Source of the DNA: Epiperipatus broadwayi
Taxonomy: Eukaryota > Onychophora > Udeonychophora > Euonychophora > Peripatidae
Reading direction: 5' to 3'
Assembly: GCA_028023455.1 (NCBI GenBank)
Contig: JAQFVV010000031.1
Location: forward strand, 5,314,237-5,378,236
DNA: 64,000 nucleotides
A program made the position numbers and the translations under genes. The notes beneath the pieces are model-generated. The model was not told where the DNA came from. It saw nothing but the letters and a program-made list of their open reading frames with translations, and did no database searches. Shown here in pieces: positions 52,600 to 64,000 of this stretch (positions are counted from its first letter, which is position 1; every line of letters starts with the position of its first letter).

Positions 52600-54280
52600 A
52601 ATGAACATATAATAATAAATTAAGAAATATTTGCTTTGTCCCAACTTAAAAAAAGTAATTATAGAAGTAGATTAAATCATTTAATAAATAAAACTCTGAC
52701 GCATAGTTGCACTCTTTCGTAAATGTGTATACTGATATTATATATATGTTTCGGAATGACTGGGTCGTATGATTGAGTTATTAGTATATATGTGTATTAA
52801 TAAATATTAGAATTTCAAACTATCTCTTGTGTATTTATTTGAATTATGAGATTCTTATAATTTCTGGGTTATTATTTATAAAGGTTTACTGATTTTCATG
52901 AACGTATAGCTCTAAAAGAAATAAAATAATAAGATTCATAAGGCAGATAAGGAAATTATAATATATATAAATGATGTTTCTTTGTAAGATAACCTGGGCT
53001 TCATTCTCCCAATAGACATTGTCTTCCAGACCTTGAGACTGACCTAGTCTGGATGAGGTACCCAAAAAAGGTCCACTGGAACCGATTCTTTTGTTTTTGA
53101 GGGGTATAATTTGTATTAATTGATAAGAATGGCGCTTGAGATAGTACTTATTCCATACTCATAAATATACCTATTCAAAGCTCGAGTAATAACCTGTTCT
53201 CACTCAAAATTTTACAATAGGATTATGGGTAGACTCTTAAATTATTAAATATCAAATAATACCAAATTAATTAATTTGTTACTATATAAAAATGTATATC
53301 TGTTTCAAATGATAATACATTGGATTTACTATAAACACAATAAACATTGTAATAGTAAATACACTTACCTACCCAATCATTTAATTTCTGGAGTTTTTAT
53401 GACTATTCATTATAAATTATTTGGTGCATGTGATTACATGGACATTATCTACCAAAATATTATTAGTCAATATGTTTGCATTACTAATTAAACAATTAAA
53501 GCAAATTTATTTGTTTATATGAATTTAAAATTTAATAACCGTAAATAAAAAAAATAAAAAATAATGACAAATATACAAAAAACATTTGTGACTTTCTCAT
53601 TAGTTTAATATCATGAAAGGTGTTTTCCGGAATAAATTAATATTAACTCTCTTTTATTCCACACATATAAAAGAAACAAGTATCTAACTTAATAGATGAC
53701 AATTAGTTATATTTATAAATTTTATACAATTAAGTACATAAATAATAAAATACATATTAACATATGACCTGATTCACTGTCCTCCTGTACAGCACATTAA
53801 AGCAACACAATAGTTACAATGTCTATTCAATGAGCTATAATTAATTTGCCAATTTAAATCAAGTAAAAGTATCATAACAATTATTCAAAACAATGCATAT
53901 TTATTACATTCCAATATTCTCTATGTATTCAATTTTATTCTTCATTTAGTAAATATTTAATATCATAATAGCATAAAGAATACACAGGCATCGGTTTCCA
54001 TTTTTAACAATACAATATAAAATAATCTGGTTTAAATACTTTGTCAAAATACTTCATCATATTATAAAATTATATCCAAATTGGAACAGAAATATGTTGC
54101 TAGATTATGTATTTCATTATTAAAACATTTTGTCATATGCAATAATTATTTTCAGTAAAGAAATATCAAGCAGAATTTCAATGCTACAAATTATTTTTCC
54201 TTCTTTTAACAAGTTTCCAACCTGGATATTTTTGTTATTATCAAAAAACTACTGGTAATACATCATCTAATTACCCATAT
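52600..54280. other. AT-rich DNA, no gene recognised
   Basis: Nothing recognisable. A locally less AT-rich patch at 52985-53110 has no open frame of note. Confidence 0.55.
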
Positions 54281-54354
54281 GTTGCTAGTGATAAACAAAT
54301 AAATATAACGTTACCGGGTTGTTTTTATTTTGTTGATTTATGTTTTTAATTTGC

Positions 54355-54540
54355 TTGTTTTTTTTTTTTTGTTTGTAACCGGTTTTATGTATATTTCTTA
54401 AAAATAAAAAAAAAATGTTGTTGTTTTTTTTTTTTTTTTTTTGGGGGGGGGGGGGTTTAAAATATTCTGTCTTTTTTTTAAAAAAAAACAAACTTTTTTA
54501 TTTCCGGTCTTTTTTTTTAAGAAACTTTTTTTTTATTATT
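54355..54540. repeat. Homopolymer-rich tract with T and G runs
   Basis: Contains a T run of about 22 directly followed by a G run of 13 (54443-54455), and several T or A runs of 7-11. Such adjacent homopolymers are prone to polymerase and assembly error. Confidence 0.9.
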
Positions 54541-54639
54541 CGAGAAACAAGGCTTTCTTGACAGACCTCTCTAAGACCTATCGTCATATTCCTTATGGCG
54601 TATTGACACATTTTCAACTCAGCTCTAATATGCTTCACT

Positions 54640-55270
54640 CTAAGTGATCCTGGCTTCAATAATAAATTAGCCATACCGCTCGCACAAAAACAATTTGGCA
54701 GCTCTCAAACCCCATTCCATGAGTGAATGGAACACCTTCATCGACACTGACATGATTGGCATACCATTTCAGATGTTTGACAGTGGTAAAATATTTTTTT
54801 TGGGTTGATAGAAGGCCACCACATCTGCTTCTGTAGCAGGAAAATTTCAAAACTACAACGCTGAATGGTCATCTGCCATTGAACTGTTTTGATCTCTAAA
54901 AAGTATCGGAAAGTGCGTGACTTGGTCATGATTTACACTCCTCATTTAGTGGATTGTGACCCAGGTCAATGAAAGTAGGGGTGTTTGAGAATCCATTACA
55001 ATTTTTACTAACTCACATCAATTACAATACATTTAACCATAAAAAAATGTTCTAATATACTTTTCATCATTACAATTACAGAAACCTTCATATCATATGC
55101 TGTACAATAGTCAAGAGTAATGTCTATAGAGAGAGTCACATACTTGTCACTAATAATGTTGAACATGCTAGAGATGTTGGGGTAAGGGTGCACTTCAACA
55201 TCTTAGTGTTTGAACAGTTTACAGACCATAACATCTATGAGCAGCCTTGTAAACATCATATTTCTGTGCT
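54640..55270 (-). other. Possible decayed coding segment, unidentified
   Basis: Less AT-rich than its surroundings and with codon-like texture on the minus strand across three short frames (54656-54850, 54738-54929, 55008-55193). Residue runs such as RCGGLLSTQKKYFTTVKHLKWYA read like protein, but the frames overlap and are broken, and I recognise no family. It could be a transposon fragment, a processed pseudogene remnant, or non-coding. Confidence 0.3.
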
Positions 55271-56204
55271 TTAGTGTAGAAACAGCACCATCATGCGTTG
55301 TGGATTAACAGACGATGTATTACCAAACTACTTTTAAAATAAATATAAAAAAATGCATAAAAGAACACAGATCTGTTTCTAAGAAATTCTAGGATGTCAG
55401 AAAGCGAATTTAAATTTTTCAGTGTTATTTTTAACCTATATAGCTGATCTCTATGCTCTTTTTCACTCTAATATTAAAATCTCTTTTATAATAATAATAA
55501 AATAAAAATATTTGATAATTATTACATATAACAAAGAATATTTACACTTTTAAACACAAATGATATTCTTTTAACTCAACACAAATTAAAACAATTTACA
55601 CTAGATTCTTATATCAATGCACTGGAAATATATATATTATTCCAATAAAAATTGCACATATCACATAAACCTAATAATAGCCACATTTAAGACATTAAAT
55701 ATTCGTGAGTATTGTTGATGATCTGCTACTTATGAATGCAATAAAGAAAATATATAGAATAGATAAACGATAAAAATTTTATAAAAAATATAAACGTTAT
55801 TATTTACTTATGAATTTTAAATAAATCAAACTAAAGTACAATTTTATGTTATAATAATAACAACACTTTTCTTGCTTCAATATTTTTATTATCATAGCTG
55901 CCTAATTTCATGCTCTTAGGCTAATACATTATCTATTAAAACCAATTAATAATAATATAGATATATACTTTACATCCCACCACATACTAAACCTTTACCA
56001 AATTTCATTTGGCACAATATATAATATTAAAGTAGTAATAAATATTCTTAATAACACAGATGTAATTTCAACGATTCTCATAATAATTTTCAATTGCAAA
56101 AACTTGTTACATTTGCCAAGAGTAAATATCATCCCTAAAATTCATTTATCATTTACACTTTGTGTATTAATTAAAATTTTTTTACAACTATTTAAAAGAA
56201 TAAT

Positions 56205-56310
56205 ATCCATTAGTTTTAAGACCTGTAGAGGTCCCTACTATCGCATTTTATACGCATGTGCTTGAGGCTACAGCCTTAATGAATATTATTTACGTAATCA
56301 ATGTGCGTTT
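56205..56310 (+). pseudogene. Gypsy pol fragment
   Basis: About 90 bp nearly matching 3718-3790 in the Gypsy relic: TTAAGACCTGTA, then AGGTCCCTACTATC, and a TTGAGGCTACAGCC block. This segment follows the protease in that relic. Nothing of the family continues on either side, so this is an isolated short fragment. Confidence 0.75.
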
Positions 56311-56794
56311 AAATATATTTATAATTTAAAAGAATAGTATTTATATTTTCCTTCTTTTTATATTTTTCCCATACGGAATTCTAATGTTTGCAATGTCAAA
56401 ATTAAAAAAGAAAGTACATTGTTTTGCATTATCAACAAATAAGCATGCTACTGTTAATGCAATATTAATTTTAGTTTGTATCCATTTATAAAAAAAAAAA
56501 AAAATGTTCTTTCAATCGTTTCTTAATAGGATATAATAATTCATTTATAAATGAAGCTCTAGATTTACAGTATATATTGTAATAGTAAGGAGAAATGAAA
56601 GATTTTTTTTTGACATGTTAGATCTCACATTAAGAAAGCAAATTTTATTCAAGTATACTAAGTGAAGCATGAAAACATTAATATATAAATTATTCATGAG
56701 AACCAATTAAAATGATTTTAAAATATTATATATATTTTGGGTTTAAAAATAATAAATAAAATTTTTTACAACCAACAAAAAGAAATATATATAA

Positions 56795-56826
<32 letters not shown>

Positions 56827-56829
56827 CAT

Positions 56830-59691
56830 CAACCATTATCATTCCACTGCAGGATGAAGGTCTCTCCAAGTTTAATTCATCTTGTCCAATATTTAGCTTC
56901 TCTTCTCCACATCAACCCTGCACACTTTCTCATTTCATCCATCTAGGGGCTTTTACAATCTCTTGAAATCCAATTTAAGATTTCAATTGTCCATCTATTA
57001 TCATTTCTTCTACAAATATGTCCATCCCAACTCCACTTCAATGTTTTAATTTTTTCAATGAGATCAGTAACACCTGTTTGTTCTCTTACCCATACATTGC
57101 ATTTTCAATCTCTTCTTGTTATTCCCAACATGCATCACTCCATATTTCTTTGAGTGTTTTAGAGTCTCTGTATTGCTCTTCTCTTAAGTGTTCAAGTCTC
57201 AGATCCATAAGTAAGAACTGGTAAAACACATTTGTTAAAAACCTTTCTTTTCAAACACATAGGCATATTTCCTTTTAGTATCAAGTTATTTCTACCAAAA
57301 GCTCTCCAACCAAGTTTAATTCTATGATTAATTTTATCCATTATGTTTTCAATCTGTATTAATAATCTGTTTAAAGTATTTGTAACTGTTAACTTCTTCT
57401 AATTCATCATAATCAATCTTTATTTTCTTATTTTGAGCAAATCGATTAAACATTACTTTAGTCTTTTTAACATTTATCTTGGGTCCTACTTTCCTACTTT
57501 CATCTGATAACTCCTGCAACATTTCCTGCAGCTGTGAAGCATTATTTGCAAAACAACTATATCATCTACAAAATCTAAATGACTTAAATAATCTCTATAT
57601 ACTTTCACTCCTTTAGTTTTCCATTTTAATCCACAAAATACTTTTTGCAACACTGCTGTAAAAAGTTTTGGAGATATGGAGTCACCTTGTCTTACACCTT
57701 TCTCAATGTTGACTTTTTCAGTATCATTATGTAATCTAATTGTTGCTGTTGCATTTGTATAAATATTCTTTAAAATCTGACAATATCCTGGATCTATACT
57801 GTAGAAATGTTTATAGAATCAAATGCCTTTTCATAATCTACAAATCCAAACCGTAATGGCAACTCATATTCATTTATCCTTTCTATAACTTCTCTCAATA
57901 TCTGGATATGATCTACTGTACTAAAATCACTTTTAAATCCAGCTTGTTACCTTGGTTGGAGGAAATCCAATGTTCTTTGTAGATGAGTTGTAATTATATT
58001 TGTAAAAATTTTGTATAAAACTGATAAACAACTGATAGATCTGTAATTTCTAATATCTTTTTTATCACTTTTTTTAAATATTGATATTATTACTGCATTC
58101 TTCCAATCATCTGGTACATCTTTATCATTTAGACATTTGGTATATAACTTTGCTAAAAAAAATTATATTTCTTCACCTGCTACTTTTAATATATCAATTA
58201 TAATTCCATCATTACCTAGAGCCTTTCCTTTCTTCCTACATTTAATTGCATGCTTCACTTCTTCATTTAAAATTTTGGGAAATTCAGAAGATGCAATAAA
58301 AATAGGAGGTACTTGTTCTTGATAAAAGTCTTCTACCCATTTCATAATGTCATCTCTCTTTTTAGTAATAATTCCATCTTTTTTCTTATTGCAGACATAA
58401 ATTTCCTACCAATACCAAAATGTTGTTTTACATTCTTGAGACTTTTATTTTCTTCTACAGCTTTCCTTGCTAGTTCACAGTTATACATTCTTATATCATT
58501 TTCAACTCTTTTCCGTACCATTTTACAGAATTTGAGATATTCAATCCTTTTTAATGCAATATTTTTGTATATTTTCATATTCCTTCTTTTTTTCATAAAT
58601 TCTCTAGTCTCACTAGAAATTTTATTGGTCAATTGCTGCTTTTTGCTACCAGCTATCTTTGTTGCAGTTTTTAAAAGTGTATCAGTTATTTTCATATTAA
58701 TTTCATTCAAATCTGAATCATATTCAAAATCTACTAATACTTGAAACCGAATTGTAAGTTCTAATTTAAATTCATTAGAATGTTTCTGATGATTAGGAAT
58801 ATCAACTATAAATGTTATTTTTATTAATAATTTTTGTCTCTCTAGTTTTGCATTAACACGTATCTTACATCTTACTAATCGATGATCACTTCCTGTGTTA
58901 AATTTATTAAGAACATTACAATCTTGAAATGTGTATTTTCTGTTAGTCAAAATATAATCCAATTCTACTGTACCTTAATTGTGATGCTTCCATGTCCATT
59001 TCCTTTTAACATTTTTTTTCAAAAAAAGAATTCATAATATAAAGTTTTTTTTTTCTTTTTCAGCAAACTCCACTAGTCTATGCCATCTCTCATTTCTATT
59101 AGCATGACCAAAATTACCTACAGCACTTTCATCTTTTATTTGTTTACCAATTCTAGCATTAAAATCTCCCATAACAATTTTAAAATGTTTACTCTGATTG
59201 AAAGCCTTTTGTACATTCATACAAAAATATTCTACTACTTCATCACTATGAGCACTTGTTGGGGCATAAACCTAAATTATATGCATTTGGTATCTGCTAT
59301 TAAGTTAAATAATTAATCTTGCCACTCTGTCTGATACACCATTAATCTCCACAATGTTGTTCTTCCAATTTTTATTTATAATGAATTCTACTCCACTTGT
59401 ATTTCCAATATTTGTGCCTTTATAATAGAGTACATGCCCACTATTTAAATCAATTGTCTCTTCACCTTTTCTTCTAACTTCACAAAATCCAATAATCTCC
59501 CATTTAATAAAAGACCATTCTTCTTCTAATTCTTGCAATCTTCTTTCACTTGAAAGTGATCTGCAGTTGTAAGTACCTAAATAAAAAGTTGTCATCAAAT
59601 GGCAGCCGGGGTCTGCAATCAGGGGATTCTTAGCACCCTCCACTTTCAGCCACCAACCACTGCTATGGTTGGTCCTGAGAATAAGGGTCAT
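56830..59691 (-). pseudogene. RTE-type LINE (endonuclease-RT), decayed
   Basis: About 2.9 kb, almost the full coding region, on the minus strand. Endonuclease: TYNCRSLSSERRLQELEEEW and GFCEVRRKGE (59305-59691), VMGDFNARIG (59032-59220), GSDHRLVRCKI (about 58900). A linker helix region follows (58342-58890). RT: KGKALGNDGI (about 58210), QAGFKSDFSTVDHIQ and FVDYEKAFDS (about 57820-57960), LDFVDDIVVFAN (about 57560; FVDD in place of FADD), INVKKTKVMFN (about 57450), then a decayed C-terminal part to about 56840. It is the CFDP2-like/RTE architecture. The 3' end runs into AT dinucleotides at 56802-56826, consistent with a microsatellite-type tail. At least five frameshifts or stops make it inactive. 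Confidence 0.9.
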
Positions 59692-59733
59692 GATTTATTT
59701 TTGTCTGTCATAATTGTATATATCTATTGGGAA

Positions 59734-59829
59734 AATATCATTTACACAAACATTCATTCTGCCTTATATATATATATATATATATATAAGAATGTTTGTG
59801 TAAATGATATAATATATACATATATATTC

Positions 59830-59857
<28 letters not shown>
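59734..59857. repeat. AT arrays with a 20-bp inverted repeat
   Basis: TATCATTTACACAAACATTC at about 59728-59757 is inverted as GAATGTTTGTGTAAATGATA near 59791-59811, with an AT run between. A second AT run follows at 59826-59857. It sits just upstream of the RTE coding region in element sense. Confidence 0.85.
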
Positions 59858-59859
<2 letters not shown>

Positions 59860-59861
<2 letters not shown>

Positions 59862-61057
59862 ATATGAATAATTGTATATATTAATTATAGAAAAAAAAAC
59901 TATCTTATTACAAATTAGAATCAGTTTATATTTTTGAAATACTTATTTAATTTCATTAACTTTATATTTTATTACCACATTAATAAACTTATACTTGTAC
60001 AAAATCTATATCATTTTTATAGCTTAAACAAATACATAACACATTTTGTATTTAATACTACTGATAGATTGGGATTTAGATATGCATATTTTTACTAAGT
60101 TTGCCGTAAAATAAATCTATCAAATATATTTATATGAATTGAGACACTTATATACTAATAGTAAAATAATTTATTTACAGCATATATATAAATGAGCAAA
60201 AAAAAAAGAATGGATGCTATTGTAAATAAAGTTATACTAAAGTCATCACTGTAATCACATGCAAAATATCATTACAGTTCCCCCTAAATAAAATAAAGGT
60301 ATTATAGATTATTGGTATGATATTAGAATGTAATGAGGAATATTGCCCTCAAAATTAATAAAGTGCAAAGAAATACAAAGATCTGTAAATTTGAATAAAA
60401 TTAACTTACCCAACAGTTTTATCTATTATTACATCACTTGACCCTATGATAAAAAATAATATTTAGAATTAAACTTGTTCGCCTACATGTGTAAGACATT
60501 GTATTAACTCAAGAAAAGGAAAATAAAACATACTAGCTAATAACATGTTCCACTGAGAACAATAAAATAAAATTATTTTCTTTATATAGTGGGTTAATAT
60601 TTTTGTAATTTAGTTTTAAACAAAAAGTGGTGTATAATTATAACTTAATTCTTAAACTCATAAGAAAAATATAATCTATTAAATAAATTTTCAGTTTTGA
60701 ACAATTACTTTAAACAATAACAAGTTTGTTTTAATAATGCTAGTACTAAATGCAGTTAATTAAGTCATACGTCTATCTGTCTATCGAATTGCCTTCGACA
60801 AGTTGTATTTTTCATTATTTATTTATCATTTATAAAAAGCATGGCAATGAACTTTTTACATTCTAAGTGCTGAGGTAAACCACAAGCTTGAAACCAATTG
60901 GTCTGGAGGTAGGGTTACGATAGAGATTTTGAACTCTTTCTCTGTTGGCACTTATAAAAACAAAGCTTTATTTAGAGCTATTGGTAAGCCCCATCTAGTG
61001 ATCATTTAAATGCAAGCTTAAAGACAAGTTATGAAATTTATAACTTGTTATATATAT
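59860..61057. other. AT-rich DNA, no gene recognised
   Basis: No coding or repeat structure recognised apart from scattered A/T runs. Confidence 0.55.
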
Positions 61058-61400
61058 TGTAACCTAGTGTTATTGACACTTGGTTTATTTAGCATTATTT
61101 CCACAGGAAAACAATGCAATCCTTTTCTAGGAAATAAAAAAGTAACATAATAATAATATTAAGTGATTAATAAAATATGCTATTTACTCACTGTAACATG
61201 TTTTAAGCAAATAACTAAAAAAATTGGGTAATCCAATGCCATTTTTGAAGAAGAGCATGAATAATTTAATTAAAATTATAACAATAAGAGCAATTTAATA
61301 TAGTATAAAAGCACATATTATAAGCAGTAATTGATTTTGGATGGGTAGAGGGAGAGTAGATGAGTATCTTATCATAAAGCACAATAACTTCTGGTAGTTT
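61058..61400. repeat. Possible diverged relative of the giant LTR
   Basis: After TTATATATAT the sequence begins TGTAACCTAGTG and continues with ACTTGGTTTATTTAG and a CACAGG block. This parallels the first 60 bases of the LTRs at 26894 and 33866 (TGTAACCTCTGC, ACTTGGTTACTTTATTAG, CCCAGG). Weaker block similarity follows (AATAAGAGCAATTTAATA; GATGAGTATCTTATCAT). No CA end or internal region was found. It may be a decayed solo LTR of a sister family. Confidence 0.4.
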
Positions 61401-64000
61401 TTAAATTATTTTAGATAATAATGTATACAGAATTATACATCACTAATAAACATTGTTAATTAAGTATATTTATTATTTTTCATTATTTGTCAAATTACTT
61501 TGTAATCCATTTAAATCATACGGAAAAATATATGACTGTAATAAGTTTTTTTTTCCTTTCCTTTGTTTATGTATAATTAAATGATTATTTTTCTGTAAGA
61601 GGTCGCTAAAAGAAGACTGCCAAATTTTGAAGAAAGTTTAGTCTGACATTAGTTTTACAAGGAGGAAGCAGTACTGAAATTCGGTAACAAATTTTTTATT
61701 ATTTGTTATTGCAGAAATAAATATAAGTCCAGTAAATTGTTAATAATATCATGCGTGGCTAATCCTATTTGATAAGATATTCTGTTTTCTGTGGCCATCT
61801 ACCTATTTTAAAGCTTTTTATACGCAAAAATGTACTATCTTATGCTAAAGTTAAAAATGACCGTATTGACTACAGCAATCACGGAAAGTGTCATTATATT
61901 TAAAATAAGTAATATAGGTAATTTCCAGGAAATAATCAATTATTTGTTTACTTTACCTCATTTAATAATCTTTTCATGGTATAAAAGAAGAATTATCATT
62001 AAAAGAAATATTATAAAAGCCAAGGAAAGTTAACTAGAAAATTTCGCGCTCTTTCTAAAAGAAATTGTCTGCTTTAGAAAATAATGTAAGTTCCCCACAT
62101 TAAAATATGTTTTATTCACTGAAAATTATCTAAAATAATAGTAATGATCAATGATATTTACTTATGCACCTGTATATTTTTTAAAAAGAAAATATAAATT
62201 TTCTCAAGGCAAATATCGGAAAATTTGTATGTGTGCATTTTACAGAGAATTCCTTATTAAAGAAAAATTACAATTCCTAGAGTAGGAATAAAAACTACAA
62301 ACATTATTGACTTAATTATAACCATAATATGACATGTTATATTATACATCAACTGGAGTCGTTAAAACTTCATATCCACGTAAGTCAGCTGCAGTCCTTA
62401 TAATAATAGTATTTTGGAAAATTCGCGCATTATTTTATTCATAAGCCAGATAGCTAAAAATGATACGTATCTCCAATAGTAAAAAGAAAAGAATTGTATA
62501 TGTGACCGTCTATCGTCAAATATTCGTCATGTTAAAATATGTATTGTTTTCTTGGATCCCAAAATTATAGCAGTTTAATTCAAGAAAGAGTTAACATCCA
62601 ACACTGCTGTGTTTTCTTTGCCTAATTTATTAATTGCACCAGAATGGAGGCAACTTTTATATAAATGAAATAATAAAATGTGTTTCTTATTTTAAATTTG
62701 CTTCGTGAACTACGAATGGATCAAGTTCTTCATCTAGATAAATTGCCCAATGGAAAAACATTTTTCTAGTGAGATAATAAGCACTTGTTAAGTAATGATT
62801 TTTTTTTACTAATTTGTAAAATTATGTGTATTTTTTTTTATATCAACAGGTTAAAAGCTGTATAGTCAAGTAATATTTAAATGACCTTGTAATCATAAAG
62901 GTATGTTTTCATATAATTATTCTAGGTTAAATTTATATTCGACATGAAAAAAAAAAATTTTTATTTTTTTTTATAAAAATGTGTTTACTTATGATATGCA
63001 ATTATGGGTATAAATTTATATGTTAGATGCATAAAAGTAGAAAAATTTAGATACTTAATAGGTAAAATATCTAGTTAAAATTATAAGAAGTAATTAAAGA
63101 GAAGTGCTATACAGGATATTACTTATTTAAAGTTTGAAACAAATTTATACTATGTTAATTGAGGAACTTATTCCCAATTATTTTTTATTAATGTATTCAC
63201 TTGATTTAGTTCAAGATACTATACTACCAATTACTTGTTGAATGTTTCTTTGGCAAAGATGAAAATTATTATGGTTAATTCTGTGTTATCCATTGATTTC
63301 AGACGTTGATCTAACTATACCCCGGAACATAAATTTAGTATAATTAGTGTATTTGCTTGTCTTGCCCCGATATAGCATCAGTATATGCTTAAGATTCGCA
63401 TAAGTAATAATTGTAATGTCTTTATTTTGTGGGATGGAAAATGATCTCCCCAAAAGCTTTATTTTCCATGAGGGAAATAGATAAATCTAGTATTCGGGTA
63501 TGTTTATAACCCAAGTGATCGCTTCTCAGAGTTAGGACGATCATTAATTTATATCGTATTTAGTGTATTTCATTTGTTAAAATCCCAGGAGAGGATTATA
63601 TTTGGTGTGTGTTCCTATTATGCCCAAGTAAGAGGCAAAGACCCACCAAACTATTTTAATGTTGTAGTTAACCCTACAGACCTTCGGTGTTATTCCATAT
63701 TCCTCATGACAAAATAGAGATAATTCCACCATGGAAGGTGTTGAATATTGTGTTTTATTTAGAAAGTTATGGCAAGATAACAGGTATATTGGAGGTTAAT
63801 TCCTCAAGCTCCATTTAGTATAAATAGCATGCTAGTATATATGATCAATGTCTGGATTGTGTGGCGGAATAGTGCTGGTAATCCACACGTAAATCAATGG
63901 AGAGAGTAAGTTTAAAATTGCGTGATTTAGAAATTTTTATTTGCCAATGGAGGGTTCAAATACTAGGTTTAATTCGGGTTAATGATTAAATAGCACTCAC
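61400..64000. other. No gene recognised
   Basis: Mostly AT-rich. From about 63270 to the window end the sequence is somewhat less AT-rich and lacks homopolymers, so a repeat or gene edge may lie beyond the window. Open frames are short and without motifs. Confidence 0.5.

Noticed and set aside
58137-58744. Plus-strand open frames of 61 and 143 codons
   Set aside because: They lie antisense to the clear RTE-LINE coding region and have the hydrophobic composition of an opposite-strand shadow.

Overview
This is a very AT-rich stretch of animal nuclear DNA in which I find no host gene. The evidence for an invertebrate metazoan is the mix of degenerate non-LTR retrotransposons (RTE, Jockey/CR1 and zinc-knuckle types), Gypsy-class LTR elements, long AT, AAT and TATC microsatellites, and hammerhead-ribozyme retroelements. 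The species cannot be named from the sequence. No rRNA, tRNA, CRISPR or bacterial-style operon is present. Nearly every coding trace belongs to a transposable element and is broken by stops and frameshifts.

Layout, left to right. 0.1-1.7 kb: first copy of a dispersed repeat. 1.9-2.1 kb: a nearly perfect foldback. 2.4-6.0 kb: a Gypsy gag-pol relic (+) with recognisable protease, RT, RNase H and integrase. 6.06-8.67 kb: possible solo LTR set in AT dinucleotides. 8.7-13.8 kb: AT-rich DNA with no genes seen. 14.4-16.1 kb: second copy of the dispersed repeat. 16.2-23.0 kb: three LINE relics. 23.2-26.9 kb: nothing recognisable. 26.9-37.2 kb: a complete LTR retrotransposon on the minus strand, with very long LTRs (about 3.3 kb each) around a short interior (about 3.7 kb) that carries gag-like coiled-coil coding sequence and no visible pol. 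38.35-38.7 kb: a small foldback element. 40.9-45.7 kb: two gag relics around a possible solo LTR. 47.3-49.3 kb: slightly GC-richer unidentified DNA. 51.6-52.6 kb: a 1-kb TATC array. 56.8-59.7 kb: an RTE-type LINE (-) with endonuclease and RT. 59.9-64 kb: little recognisable apart from a possible LTR fragment at 61.06 kb.

The most interesting signal is a set of hammerhead self-cleaving ribozyme motifs in small retroelements. Two lie exactly 369 bp apart in a tandem repeat that interrupts the left LTR of the 26.9-37.2 kb element. This is the architecture of a metazoan retrozyme, a non-autonomous element replicating through circular RNA. A third motif is in a 704-bp insertion (9-bp target duplication) in the right LTR, and a fourth is in a 353-bp insertion (12-bp target duplication) at 38.35 kb. 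The last two are related to each other and have the inverted-plus-direct repeat layout typical of Penelope-like element termini. All four motifs point the same way (+).
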